Below, piece by piece: positions 7,210 to 15,812 of a stretch of 52,106 nt of DNA. Below the pieces are notes generated by a model. It was not told the origin of the DNA. It made no database searches and saw only the letters and a list, made by a program, of their open reading frames with translations. The position numbers were made by a program, and so were the translations under genes. Source of the stretch: Levilactobacillus zymae DSM 19395 (GTDB lineage: Bacteria; Bacillota; Bacilli; Lactobacillales; Lactobacillaceae); NCBI RefSeq assembly GCF_001434115.1, contig NZ_AZDW01000058.1, positions 31,363 through 83,468 on the forward strand. Reading direction: 5' to 3'. The stretch's first letter is position 1. Every line of letters begins with the position of its first letter.

Positions 7210-8331
7210 ATGCAAGTTTGTCCACACTGCGGTCATTCGGTTCCGGCGACCGCGAAGTTTTGTCCGGTTTGTGGCCGGCCGTTACCGACGCCGACCCAGA
7301 CCACCGCTGCAACCGGGGCGGGGCCCAAGAAACAACCGCGCCGGCAGTCCTTGTACGATGATGCCACGGCGCGTTTGAACCACTACGCCGGCGAAGAGGG
7401 GGCCGTCAAGGTCAATCTCAAAGACCTATTTTCGGCGGTCTTTCAACACCACACCAAGGCGGAGGCCGAATCCATCTTCATTGCGGGAACGGAAACCACG
7501 ACGCCGCCCTTGGACGCCCTCTCGGCGGCCTGGGTGAAGCCCTGGCTCTTTTCGCGGATTCTCTTGGGCTTTCTGCTCGCCTTTATCGCGTTGCTGTTCA
7601 TGGCCGTGGAGTTTCAAAACCCCAACGCGATTCCCGGTTTGATTCTGGTCGGCGCGTTTGCGGTGCCCGTGTCCGGACTGGTCTTTTTCTTTGAAGCCAA
7701 CGCGTTTCAGGATATCAGCCTTTACGAAGTGATGCGCGTCTTCTTTATCGGCGGGATCTTCGCGTTGATTGCGACGGTCTTTTTGTACCAGTTCGTTAGC
7801 TTCAGTCAAACCAACCAGATGACGGGGATGCTGACGCTGGGCGATTCACTGTCGATCGGGGTGGTCGAAGAACTGGGAAAACTGGTCATCACCTGTTACT
7901 TCATCAACCAATTACGGATTCGGCACATTTTAGGCGGTCTTTTGATTGGGGCCGCGGTGGGGGCGGGCTTTGCCGCCTTCGAAACGGCCGGCTACATCTA
8001 CCGGTCTGGCAATCTGTTGGTGGAAGTCGCCGTCTTGCGGGGCTGGTCGGCCATCGGTGGTCACTTGGTCTGGGCCGCCATTGCCGGTGGAGCCGTGATG
8101 GTGGTCAAACGCGCCAAGCCGCTACGGTTAACGGACCTGTTCGACACGCGGTTTCTGGTGTTCTTCGGGCTGGCGATTCTTTTGCACGCCGCTTGGGATT
8201 GGGACATCGGCATCATCGGACCGTACTTTAAATTGTTATTATTGATCATTGCGGCCTGGATAATCGTGTTCGTCTTAATGAGCGCGGGCCTCAAGGAAGT
8301 CACGCACCTGCAACAACGGGCACAGTCCTGA
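7210..8331 (+). CDS. Zinc-ribbon PrsW-family intramembrane protease
   Basis: A 373-aa protein. The N-terminus is a zinc ribbon with two CxxC pairs (CPHCGH and CPVCGR, residues 4-22), followed by a linker and about eight membrane helices. The PrsW/CAAX-like protease core is visible: the paired glutamates in VVEELGK, the FAAFE motif, GGHLVWA and the final LLHAAWDW histidine/aspartate motif. PrsW in Bacillus cleaves an anti-sigma factor; the target here is unknown. The ATG at 7210 with AAGGGG 6 bases upstream is preferred over the ATG at 7171, because the first Cys motif begins right after it. It stands alone between a divergent T-box operon and a bidirectional terminator. Confidence 0.82.
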   Translation: MQVCPHCGHSVPATAKFCPVCGRPLPTPTQTTAATGAGPKKQPRRQSLYDDATARLNHYAGEEGAVKVNLKDLFSAVFQHHTKAEAESIFIAGTETTTPPLDALSAAWVKPWLFSRILLGFLLAFIALLFMAVEFQNPNAIPGLILVGAFAVPVSGLVFFFEANAFQDISLYEVMRVFFIGGIFALIATVFLYQFVSFSQTNQMTGMLTLGDSLSIGVVEELGKLVITCYFINQLRIRHILGGLLIGAAVGAGFAAFETAGYIYRSGNLLVEVAVLRGWSAIGGHLVWAAIAGGAVMVVKRAKPLRLTDLFDTRFLVFFGLAILLHAAWDWDIGIIGPYFKLLLLIIAAWIIVFVLMSAGLKEVTHLQQRAQS

Positions 8332-8345
8332 GGTGTCCGGTCGTC

Positions 8346-8381
8346 AAAAAACTCTCGCTAACGATTAGCGGGAGTTTTTTT
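8346..8381. terminator. Bidirectional terminator
   Basis: ACTCTCGCTAA and TTAGCGGGAGT arms, with A6 on the left and T7 on the right, between the convergent prsW-like and amidase genes. Confidence 0.9.
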
Positions 8382-8386
8382 ACAGC

Positions 8387-9082
8387 CTATTTCTTGGCGG
8401 ATAACGTTTCGTGGGTGATGGCCTCAATGTCGGCTTTGGCAATCTGGGCCCGGTATTTCTTGAAGTGCTGGAAATCGTGCTTATTGGTGATGAAGCCCGA
8501 TTCTACCAGACTGTAGTCGATGCCCCGGCGCCGTAAGACGTTGCAGTTTCGTAAGTTCGTCCGGAAACTGTAGCCGCGGTAGGCCCGGTTCAGGCCGATG
8601 TATTTCTTGATGACCTTGGCTAACCGTTGATCGCGTTTCGTAGGGTGCGCCTTGTGAATGATCACGTGGCCCCCTTGGCCGCTGGGCGCGTCGAGGTGAA
8701 ACATGATGACCGTGGTGTGCTTGTTCAACTTGTACGACCCTTTGTGGTGGAACAGGGTATCGGACACCAGGTTATGTTTGGGGTTGTAGAAGGTCACCTT
8801 GCTGTGCTTGACCTGCTTAGCGTACTTGCGGAGTTGCGGCAGTAAAATCTTGCGTAACGCCGTGGCTTCGGTGGTGCCGTTGCCCCGGGCTCCCGGGTCA
8901 CCCGCGCCGTGGCCCATCACGATGAGGTAATGGTGCGGTGCCTTCTTGGTGGCCTTCTTAGTGGTCTGCTGGGTGGTAGTCTTCGCGTGCGTTGCGGCTT
9001 GCGCCGGGGTCACAAGGGCCAATCCCGCGATTAGGGGAATTAAGAGGCTGCCCCAGACCAGGAAACGATGCCATTTTTGCAT
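8387..9082 (-). CDS. Secreted N-acetylmuramoyl-L-alanine amidase (Amidase_3)
   Basis: A 231-aa wall hydrolase that would cut the bond between MurNAc and L-Ala in peptidoglycan. It has a signal peptide (cleavage after AQA, residue 29), a Lys/Thr-rich linker (residues 31-49), then an Amidase_3 fold. The zinc ligands are visible: His58 in MGHGAGDPGA, Glu72 in TTEATALR and His129 in MFHLDAPSG. The catalytic Glu194 is in LVESGF. No SH3, LysM or other binding domain follows, so the linker or the charged surface must hold it at the wall. AAGGAG lies about 10 bases before the ATG. Monocistronic. Confidence 0.88.
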   Translation of the reverse strand: MQKWHRFLVWGSLLIPLIAGLALVTPAQAATHAKTTTQQTTKKATKKAPHHYLIVMGHGAGDPGARGNGTTEATALRKILLPQLRKYAKQVKHSKVTFYNPKHNLVSDTLFHHKGSYKLNKHTTVIMFHLDAPSGQGGHVIIHKAHPTKRDQRLAKVIKKYIGLNRAYRGYSFRTNLRNCNVLRRRGIDYSLVESGFITNKHDFQHFKKYRAQIAKADIEAITHETLSAKK

Positions 9083-9207
9083 ATGTAGAACACTCCTTAG
9101 GGATTCGCAAAGTTAGTGCGAGTCTAAAATAATGGTACTGCTTAAGGATAGCGCTAATTAAGTGAAACGGCAAAAATAGTCAAGCCTATACGGCGACGAT
9201 TGGTGAG

Positions 9208-10761
9208 TTAACCGTGCACGGTGAGGTTGTGCGGCGTGACCCCCGTGACGACCGGGTGGGCTTGGAAATAGCGTTGGACCAGCGAGACCATGTCGCAATC
9301 GACTTGGCGGATAATCTTTTCCGGTCGAAACATCGGGTAATCGCCGCCACCGTGGCCGCGGTACTGGTTCATGACGATGGTCAATTGCTGGTCCGGCCGA
9401 ACGGGGTCGCCGTGGTAACGCAGGCGGACTAACCGGTGACCCACGGGTTGGTGGAGGTCAAAGGTGTAGTCGATGCCGTCATACACGTCGTAATTGTAGA
9501 GTTGGACTTTGGGCGTGGTGAATTCGGGCGCCACTTGGATTTGGCCGTCGGCTTGGACGGTAAAGAAACTGGCACAGCGCTCCAAAGCGGCCCGGAGGTC
9601 TTGACCCGTCACGCGTTCGACCACCAAGGTATTGGGATACGGATAGCTATTGAGGAGTTGCCGCCGGGTGACGGTCGGTTGAAAGCCCCGGACCTGGTCG
9701 TTAAACAGGGCGGTGGCGGCGATGTCGGCGTGCCCAGCCGTCATTTCGACGCGGTTGATGAACTCAAGGTAGGGATGACCGTGAAGGCGTGCGGCCAGGG
9801 AATCGCTGACGGCCATGCTGGCGCCGGTCAGGTGACCCAAAGGTTGGTCGAGCCAGGACTGCACCCGCGCCTCAAGTTGAATGGTCTGTTCCCGTAACTG
9901 GGGATCGGGTGGGGTCGGGGCGGTCTGAATCAGGTGGGCTTGGGCGGCCACCACGTGATGGTCCCTGACGTCTAGGTCGATGACGCCCACGGCCACGCCT
10001 TTTTCGCCCGGTTGCGTCGTCGGTACGCCGTGGTAGACGCCCGCGATTTGGCGGTGTTGGTGACCGGTGATCAAAGCATCGATGCCGGGAACTTGGGCGA
10101 GGAGTTGACTGCCTTCGTTTTCCCCCGTCGCGCGTTCGGTGGCGCGGCCACTGACCAGGTCGGCTTCAAAACCGCCATGATAGGCGACCACCACGACGTC
10201 GGCCAACTGGCGGAGACGCGGGACCCAGGAGCGGGCCGTGGCGACGGCCGACTGAAAAGTTAAGCCGGTCAGGTGGTCGGCGGGTTCCCAGTGGGGGACG
10301 TAGGCCGTGGTGAGCCCCAACACGGCAATCTTGAGCCCGCCTTTCTCCAGGATGGTGTAGGGACCGTCACTGATTCCTTGGGCCTGGGCGCCCATAACGT
10401 TGGCCGCCAAAACGGGATAGTGGCGTTCGGCCAGACTGGTCCGCAGGTAGTCTAGCCCGTAGTTAAAGTCGTGGTTGCCAAGCACGCCGACGTCGTAATG
10501 TCCGGCGTCTAGCAGGCGCGACCAAAGCGTGGCATGGGTGGGTGCCTGGGTGGCCACGTAACTGGCTAGCGGGGAGCCCTCCAACCAGTCGCCGTTGTCG
10601 ATGGTGACCGTGACGGTGTCCGGCGCAGGAGCCTGCAATTGCCGCAGGACCGCCGCGGCGCGTAACCAGCCGTAGGGTTGCCGGTCGTGACGACTGGCGT
10701 AACCGGTGGGAAATAGGTAACCATGAACGTCACTGGTCGACATAATCTTGACGTGAGTCAT
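9208..10761 (-). CDS. Cytoplasmic 5'-nucleotidase-like metallophosphatase
   Basis: A 517-aa UshA/YfkN-type enzyme that would remove phosphate from nucleotides or other phosphomonoesters. The N-terminal metallophosphoesterase motifs are all present: DVHG, GDW, GNHDFNYG, AYHGGF and GHQH. The C-terminal 5'-nucleotidase domain has SYPYPNTL and a GHGGGDYP motif near the end. Unlike the secreted homologue at 24584, it has no signal peptide. The start MTHVKI at 10761 shares one base with the phnE stop (TAATG), so translation is coupled. As the last gene of the phnDCEE operon it probably acts on whatever that transporter brings in. Confidence 0.9.
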   Translation of the reverse strand: MTHVKIMSTSDVHGYLFPTGYASRHDRQPYGWLRAAAVLRQLQAPAPDTVTVTIDNGDWLEGSPLASYVATQAPTHATLWSRLLDAGHYDVGVLGNHDFNYGLDYLRTSLAERHYPVLAANVMGAQAQGISDGPYTILEKGGLKIAVLGLTTAYVPHWEPADHLTGLTFQSAVATARSWVPRLRQLADVVVVAYHGGFEADLVSGRATERATGENEGSQLLAQVPGIDALITGHQHRQIAGVYHGVPTTQPGEKGVAVGVIDLDVRDHHVVAAQAHLIQTAPTPPDPQLREQTIQLEARVQSWLDQPLGHLTGASMAVSDSLAARLHGHPYLEFINRVEMTAGHADIAATALFNDQVRGFQPTVTRRQLLNSYPYPNTLVVERVTGQDLRAALERCASFFTVQADGQIQVAPEFTTPKVQLYNYDVYDGIDYTFDLHQPVGHRLVRLRYHGDPVRPDQQLTIVMNQYRGHGGGDYPMFRPEKIIRQVDCDMVSLVQRYFQAHPVVTGVTPHNLTVHG

Positions 10762-11576
10762 TAGATCAACTTCTTTCGTAGCTGTTCGGAGAGTGAATCG
10801 ATGGCTAGGACCATCACGATGATGCCTAACAAAATGATGCCGACCCGCGACCAACTCCGCGTTTGAATGGCGAAGATGAGGGGCGTCCCAATCCCGCCGG
10901 CGCCGACCATCCCTAAGATGGACGCCGAACGGACGGCGATTTCAAAGCGGTACAGGGTGTACGAGATGAACTCGGGAAAAATCGTGGGCAGGGTCGCGAG
11001 GGTCAGAATTTCACTGCGATTGCCCCCCGCGCTGCGAATGGCCTCTTCCGCCCCACGGTCCATGTTTTCGAGGGATTCACTGAATAATTTTCCCAGCATT
11101 CCGATCGAATGAATACTGACGGCCAGTACCCCGGCGTAGGAGCCCGGTCCCACCGCTTTGATGAACATGATGGCCAGCACGATTTCGGGAAAGGTCCGAA
11201 TCAACGTCAAGACAACTTTGCCGCTACCGGAGCGCAGGTGTGCCCAGTGTTGGTCCGTTCGCGCGGCCCAAAAGGCGAAGGGCACGCTGATCAGTGCCGA
11301 CACGAAGGTACCTAAAAAGGCGATGGCGAGGGTCTGGAGAATCAGCGACGAGAGGTCCTCGCCACTACCGTTATAGACGTAGGCCCAGTCGGGGTGTAGC
11401 AGGCCGTGGAGAATCGAGCGCGAAACGCTCCCCGCGGATTCTTGAATCCCGGTGAAGTGTAGGCCACCGATGGCCCAACTATAGACGCCGGCCACGACTA
11501 CGACCCAGAGCAACCAGTGCCAGCGGCGCCAGAAGAGGTGGTGGGTCAGGGGATGATTTTCGAGCGTGGTTTGCAT
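10761..11576 (-). CDS. phnE: Phosphonate-type ABC transporter permease 2
   Basis: A 271-aa inner-membrane permease with about six helices. The EAA loop lies in the stretch ending EAIRSAGG, and a conserved GAGGIGTPL motif follows, as in PhnE. It starts on the stop of the upstream phnE (TAATG overlap), and its own stop overlaps the start of the phosphatase in the same way. The three genes are therefore translated as a coupled chain. Together with the first PhnE it would form the membrane channel of the PhnCDE importer. Confidence 0.92.
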   Translation of the reverse strand: MQTTLENHPLTHHLFWRRWHWLLWVVVVAGVYSWAIGGLHFTGIQESAGSVSRSILHGLLHPDWAYVYNGSGEDLSSLILQTLAIAFLGTFVSALISVPFAFWAARTDQHWAHLRSGSGKVVLTLIRTFPEIVLAIMFIKAVGPGSYAGVLAVSIHSIGMLGKLFSESLENMDRGAEEAIRSAGGNRSEILTLATLPTIFPEFISYTLYRFEIAVRSASILGMVGAGGIGTPLIFAIQTRSWSRVGIILLGIIVMVLAIDSLSEQLRKKLI

Positions 11577-12376
11577 TAAAGAAGCACCCTCCTTAGGTGA
11601 TTACTGATGCCGTCGATCACCAGGACCACGACCAGGGTGGCCAGGATGATCACAGCGGTGGCACTGTAGTTAAATTCTCCCAGCGAACGTTGAAGATAGA
11701 CCCCAATCCCGCCGGCCCCCAGGTACCCTAAAACGGTGGAGGCCCGAACGTTGATTTCGAGGGTGTAGAGAAAGTAACTGACGAACTGGTTGAGAATCTG
11801 GGGCAAGACCGCGTACCAAATCATGGTGACCTTGGTGGCGCCCACGGATTTAAGCGCCTCTAAGGGCCCCATGTCGATGGTTTCAATGACCTCGTAGAAG
11901 AGCTTAGAAACCATCCCGAACGAAAAGATGGCTAAGGTGATGACGCCGGCCGTCGAGCCGATGCCGAAAACGGCCACGAAGATGGCGGCGAGCAATAAAT
12001 CAGGCAGGGTCCGGACGAGATCCAAAAAGAAGCGAATCAGGCCCCGCAATAGGCGGTTACCGACCAGGTTGCTGGCGGCCAGGAGGGCGAACGGGACCGC
12101 CAAGACGGCCCCAATCGTGGTCCCTAAAATCGCCATCTGAATGGTTTCGTAAAGGGGCTGAAGAATCACGTGGAGGTAGGACCAAGCGGGGTGGGACATC
12201 TGGACCAGTAACGCCAAGAATTGGTCGATGTTGCTCAGAAAGGTCCCTAAATTCGCGCCGGTCATCAACGAGGACAGGACCAACAAAACGCCTAACACGA
12301 GCGTCCAACCGATGGCTGCCACGTGATACCGTTGGCGCCACGGGCGTTTAGGTAAATCAAGAGTTGAATTCGTCAT
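11576..12376 (-). CDS. phnE: Phosphonate-type ABC transporter permease 1
   Basis: A 266-aa PhnE permease. It has an EAA-type loop (GPLEALKSVGA) and GYLGAGGIGVYL matching the second permease, so the two are diverged tandem copies that probably pair as a heterodimer. GGAGG lies 7 bases before the ATG. It lies 9 bases after phnC. Confidence 0.92.
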   Translation of the reverse strand: MTNSTLDLPKRPWRQRYHVAAIGWTLVLGVLLVLSSLMTGANLGTFLSNIDQFLALLVQMSHPAWSYLHVILQPLYETIQMAILGTTIGAVLAVPFALLAASNLVGNRLLRGLIRFFLDLVRTLPDLLLAAIFVAVFGIGSTAGVITLAIFSFGMVSKLFYEVIETIDMGPLEALKSVGATKVTMIWYAVLPQILNQFVSYFLYTLEINVRASTVLGYLGAGGIGVYLQRSLGEFNYSATAVIILATLVVVLVIDGISNHLRRVLL

Positions 12377-12385
12377 GGGGGCCTC

Positions 12386-13147
12386 CTAGTTGGTCTGGTA
12401 GATACGATCCAGGTCCGCCGTGGTGACGTTGTCGATGGGCTGGTCGTAGACTAATTCCCCGGCACGCAGGCCAATGATGCGGTCGGCGTACTGGCGGGCT
12501 AACGCCACGGAGTGCAGGTTAACGATCACGGTGATCCCGTCTTCACGGTTCAGGCGTTGTAGGGTGTCCATGACGTCCTTGGTGGTCCGGGGGTCCAGCG
12601 AGGCCACGGGTTCGTCGGCCAGGATAATTTTGGGGTCCTGCATCAGGGTACGAGCGATGGCGACCCGTTGTTGTTGACCGCCGGAGAGTTCGTCGGCGCG
12701 CGTGAAGATCTTAGGGGTCAGACTGACGCGCTTTAACGCTTGGACGGCGCGCTGTTTATCGGCCGCACTGAAGAGACCTAAAATGCACTTCCAAGTGGGG
12801 TAGTAGCCGACCAGACCAGATAAGACGTTGCGTTCGACGCTGGCCCGGTTAACGAGGTTGAAGTTTTGAAAAATCATGCCGATGTGACACCGAAGTTGGC
12901 GCAAGGCCTTGCCCTTGTAAGCGCCAATGGGGGCGTCGTCGATGCGAATCTCCCCCGACGAGATTTCGTGCATCCGGTTGATGGTCCGCAGTAGCGTACT
13001 CTTACCGGCTCCGGATAGGCCTACGACCACCAGGAATTGGCCGCGGGGAATCTGAAAATCGATGTCCTTGAGGCCAACGGTGCCGTTGGCGTAAATTTTA
13101 TTAACGTGGTGAAACGCGATGATTGGTGCGGTTGCTGTAGCTTGCAT
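12386..13147 (-). CDS. phnC: Phosphonate-type ABC transporter ATP-binding protein
   Basis: A 253-aa ABC ATPase that powers import. The Walker [10 protein letters not shown], signature [14 protein letters not shown], Walker B IILADEP and the H-loop NLHSV are all present. The start MQATAT at 13147 has GGGGG about 10 bases upstream. The in-frame GTG at 13168 would place that site inside the gene. It is separated from phnD by 99 bases that contain a terminator-like hairpin. Confidence 0.94.
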   Translation of the reverse strand: MQATATAPIIAFHHVNKIYANGTVGLKDIDFQIPRGQFLVVVGLSGAGKSTLLRTINRMHEISSGEIRIDDAPIGAYKGKALRQLRCHIGMIFQNFNLVNRASVERNVLSGLVGYYPTWKCILGLFSAADKQRAVQALKRVSLTPKIFTRADELSGGQQQRVAIARTLMQDPKIILADEPVASLDPRTTKDVMDTLQRLNREDGITVIVNLHSVALARQYADRIIGLRAGELVYDQPIDNVTTADLDRIYQTN

Positions 13148-13191
13148 TCCTGTTTTCCCCCTCGTCACCGGGCTGGGTGACTGGATTTGTC

Positions 13192-13230
13192 AAAAAAGTA
13201 GCCAAGGCTCGTGTTGTCCTTCGCTACTTT
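13192..13230 (-). terminator. Intra-operon terminator between phnD and phnC
   Basis: On the minus strand AAAGTAGC.AAGG pairs with CCTT.GCTACTTT (one central mismatch per arm) and is followed by six T. It lies after phnD but before phnC. Partial read-through would give much more binding protein than transporter, a common design in ABC operons. Confidence 0.8.
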
Positions 13231-13246
13231 AGTGATGACGCGCGCC

Positions 13247-14200
13247 TTACTTGTTCAGTTGGGCGGCCTTCTTGTCGTACTGACGAATAATGTCAAAGTT
13301 GCTGTCTTTGGAATCGGTGTAACTTTCGTGGCCGTAAACGCTGGAAATGATGGCGTGGCCTTGCTTGGTCTTGGCGATGGCCTTAAAGGCAGCGGCGACC
13401 TTCTTTTGCCACTTAGCGTTCATGTCCCCGCGGACCGTGATGGTGTCGTTAGGAATCTTGTTGGTGGTGTAGATAGGCACGACCTTACTCATGATATCCG
13501 GCGCGTCCTTCTTCACGATGTTACGGGCCCCCTGAAAGACAAAGGCGGCGTCGGTGTTCTTGTTGTAGACCGACAAGACACCCTGGTCGTGACCCTTGAC
13601 CTGAACCGTCTTGATACCATCCTTGTTGATGTTGACGCCGCGTTCTAGCATTTCAACGGCGGGGTAGATCCAGCCGGCCGTTGAGGTGGTGTCTTGCACG
13701 GCAATCTTCTTGCCCTTCAAGTCCTTGATTGACTTGATGCCACTATCCTTGCGCACCAGGATTTGGGACCGGTAATAGTCGACCAATTCTTTGGTGGATT
13801 GGTCGTTAGGTTCCTTGAGGCCGTAACGTTCCGCTTGTAACAGGACCTTGTCGTGGTACTGTTTGTGGGCTAAGACGTAGGCGTCAGGCGGCAGGAAACC
13901 CACGTCGACTTTCTTGGATCCCATGGCTTCCACAATCGTGTTGTAGTCGGTCGAAACGCTGACCTTAACGGGAATTCCGAGTTGTTTCTTCAGTAGGCCT
14001 TCCAAGGGCTTGGCCTTGGCTTCCAACGTGCTGGCGTTTTGGGACGGCACGAATTCGACGGTCAATTGCTTAGGGCTGTAACCGGCTGAACTGGACGAAC
14101 TGGTCGAGCTGGTGGCCTTCCCACAACCGAATAGGGTTAAGGGGAGGGCGACCAGTGCTAGTCCCAGGATCAGTCGTTTGGCATTGCCTCGCAGATGCAT
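13247..14200 (-). CDS. phnD: Phosphonate-type ABC transporter binding lipoprotein
   Basis: A 317-aa solute-binding protein of the PhnD family. A clear lipobox LFGC near residue 27 anchors it to the outside of the membrane, followed by a Ser-rich linker. The domain begins LTVEFVPSQNASTLEAKAKPL and contains VDVGFLPPDAYVLA and IAVQDTTSTAGWIYP, typical of PhnD. The ATG at 14200 has GAGGAG 10 bases upstream; the GTG at 14209 is too close to it. By family knowledge PhnD proteins bind phosphonates, phosphite or phosphate esters. No C-P lyase gene is in the window, so the ligand is uncertain. Confidence 0.92.
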   Translation of the reverse strand: MHLRGNAKRLILGLALVALPLTLFGCGKATSSTSSSSSAGYSPKQLTVEFVPSQNASTLEAKAKPLEGLLKKQLGIPVKVSVSTDYNTIVEAMGSKKVDVGFLPPDAYVLAHKQYHDKVLLQAERYGLKEPNDQSTKELVDYYRSQILVRKDSGIKSIKDLKGKKIAVQDTTSTAGWIYPAVEMLERGVNINKDGIKTVQVKGHDQGVLSVYNKNTDAAFVFQGARNIVKKDAPDIMSKVVPIYTTNKIPNDTITVRGDMNAKWQKKVAAAFKAIAKTKQGHAIISSVYGHESYTDSKDSNFDIIRQYDKKAAQLNK

Positions 14201-14412
14201 GTGACTCACTCCTCAGGATATGTAGTAATGAAACTTGATTTCCTGTTCATTCTAGCAAAAAGCCGAACGATTACAACGATTTGTTCTTATAAATTTCTTT
14301 ATTTAATTAATAATAACAAATAAAAATCGGTAATTCTGCGTCAGTTAAGTAAAAGACGATAATTGCGAATTCGGTTGCACAAATATATTTATACTGCCAG
14401 ACAACGGCGGCC

Positions 14413-14455
14413 CAAAAAATAGCGGCCCCGCGAGAGTTAGTCGCGAAGCCACTAC
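14413..14455 (-). terminator. Terminator of the SDR-like gene
   Basis: Minus-strand arms TAGTGGC and GCCGCTA with inner TCGCG/CGCG pairing, then six T. Confidence 0.85.
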
Positions 14456-14464
14456 TTCGAATTT

Positions 14465-15121
14465 TTAATTGGCGGGAACGACAAATGCGTGACCGTTGGG
14501 ACTGACCGGATGGGCTGTCGCCAGATAACGGATGGTTTGTTGTAAGGGCTGGGCCCGGGCAGCGTCGAGATCTTGCGGTGCGGGGGTGGTGCTCAGATGG
14601 GCCTGCACCGTGTTGATCCGCACGTCGGCGCCGGCCAGGTCCCGCGCGGTCGCTTGCGTCCAGTTGTGCAGTAAGGTGACCAGCTGCTGATTGGGTGCGG
14701 CGGGCTGGGCCGTTAACACGTTGACGATACTCCCGTGGGCCTGGTGACGCATGATGGCGGCCGCCGCCGTGGTCCCCCAGATGACGCGACGCTGCGTCCG
14801 TTCGAAGTAGGCCAGGTATTCGGTGGGATGACCTTGCCAATCCCGCGGCCGTTCAGAAACGGCGGGAATGTTGATCAGGACGTCGAGGCGCCCGTAAGCC
14901 GCGATGATTTGGCGAATCAAGCGGCGCCAATCGGCTTGGCGGGTCACGTCTAACGGTAGGTAATGAACGTTAGCCCCTAATTTTTGGGCAATCGCGGGTC
15001 CGCGACTGACTGCCAGATCGGCGATGATGACCGTGGCCCCCTGACCACAGAAGTCGGCCGCGCACACGCTCCCCATGCCTTGCGTCCCGTTGGTGATTAA
15101 AACGACAGGTTGAGTTTTCAT
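14465..15121 (-). CDS. SDR-fold protein lacking the catalytic tetrad
   Basis: A 218-aa short-chain dehydrogenase/reductase relative. The dinucleotide-binding motif TNGTQGMG (residues 10-17) and the DVT element are kept. The usual NNAG is replaced by NIPA, the catalytic Ser region reads VNVLTAQ, and no YxxxK follows. It is also shorter than the usual 245-250 aa. It may therefore bind NAD(P) without being a dehydrogenase, perhaps as a sensor, or be decaying. The ATG has GGGGGAGG about 8 bases upstream. A MerR regulator is divergent from it across 152 bases. Confidence 0.75.
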   Translation of the reverse strand: MKTQPVVLITNGTQGMGSVCAADFCGQGATVIIADLAVSRGPAIAQKLGANVHYLPLDVTRQADWRRLIRQIIAAYGRLDVLINIPAVSERPRDWQGHPTEYLAYFERTQRRVIWGTTAAAAIMRHQAHGSIVNVLTAQPAAPNQQLVTLLHNWTQATARDLAGADVRINTVQAHLSTTPAPQDLDAARAQPLQQTIRYLATAHPVSPNGHAFVVPAN

Positions 15122-15180
15122 CGTAAATTCCTCCCCCAGAAATCTGCTGACTCGATAAGTCTAGTTTAGTGTAGCGGGCC

Positions 15181-15237
15181 TTGACCGGGGTCACAAAAGA
15201 TGCTACTTCGGCGGGGTTAGTTAATTAATGTTATGAT
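15181..15237. promoter_or_regulatory. Divergent promoters and MerR-type dyad
   Basis: TGACC-GG-GGTCA, a perfect inverted repeat near 15182-15193, lies in the SDR promoter (minus TTGTGA, 17 bases, TACACT). On the plus strand a TG-extended -10 box TATGAT ends at 15237, before the MerR gene. The dyad is a candidate operator for that MerR protein; this is inference. Confidence 0.45.
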
Positions 15238-15273
15238 AGATGAACCATTTAAGCCATAAAGGAGGAAACGAAT

Positions 15274-15738
15274 GTGAGTTATTCGATTGGACAGGTCGCC
15301 GAAAAAACGGGGTTAAGCTGTTATACGCTCCGGTACTACGACCGCGAGGGACTGATGCCGTTCGTGCACCGCAATGCGGCCGGGCGGCGCGAGTTCTCCG
15401 AGGCGGACTTGGACCTCGTCGACTTGATTACGTGCCTAAAATCAACGGGGATGGCGCTCAAAGAGATTCGCCACTTTATCGAGTTGTCCATGGCGGGGGA
15501 TGCTTCCTTAGCCGAACGGCTCCAAATCTACCAACAACAGCGAGCCGGCGTTGACCAACAGATTGCGCAGTTACAGGCTTACCGGCAAAAGTTAAACTAC
15601 AAGGTGCGGTACTTTGAAGCCGCGTGTGAGGCGGGGACCGAAGCGGCCGTGGAAGGGACTTGTGACCTACCCGAAACCGTGACGATCAACGACGCCTTAC
15701 GCGTAAAACCCGCCCAACGGCGCTCTTCTGCGAGTTAA
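15274..15738 (+). CDS. MerR-family transcriptional regulator
   Basis: A 154-aa regulator with the MerR winged helix-turn-helix (YSIGQVAEKTGLSCYTLRYY, then GLMPFVHRN), followed by a long dimerisation helix (about residues 75-115). It resembles the AdhR-like branch that responds to aldehydes or electrophiles in Bacillus. Cys residues occur at 16, 53, 113 and 124, of which those in the tail could sense electrophiles. Translation starts at GTG (15274), 5-8 bases after AAAGGAGG; the overlapping ATG is followed at once by a stop. A good terminator follows. Confidence 0.88.
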   Translation: MSYSIGQVAEKTGLSCYTLRYYDREGLMPFVHRNAAGRREFSEADLDLVDLITCLKSTGMALKEIRHFIELSMAGDASLAERLQIYQQQRAGVDQQIAQLQAYRQKLNYKVRYFEAACEAGTEAAVEGTCDLPETVTINDALRVKPAQRRSSAS

Positions 15739-15757
15739 TCAGGCGAAGATAATTAGT

Positions 15758-15794
15758 GAAAAAAGGTCTGGGAATAATTCCCAGACCTTTTTGT
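15758..15794. terminator. Bidirectional terminator
   Basis: AAAAAGGTCTGGGAA / TTCCCAGACCTTTTT, a perfect hairpin between the convergent MerR and deoR-like genes. Confidence 0.93.
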
Positions 15795-15812
15795 TATTAA
15801 TAACAAAACGAG

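Noticed and set aside
8387-9082. Amidase as a prophage endolysin
   Set aside because: It has a signal peptide and no holin or phage genes nearby; a housekeeping wall hydrolase is more likely.
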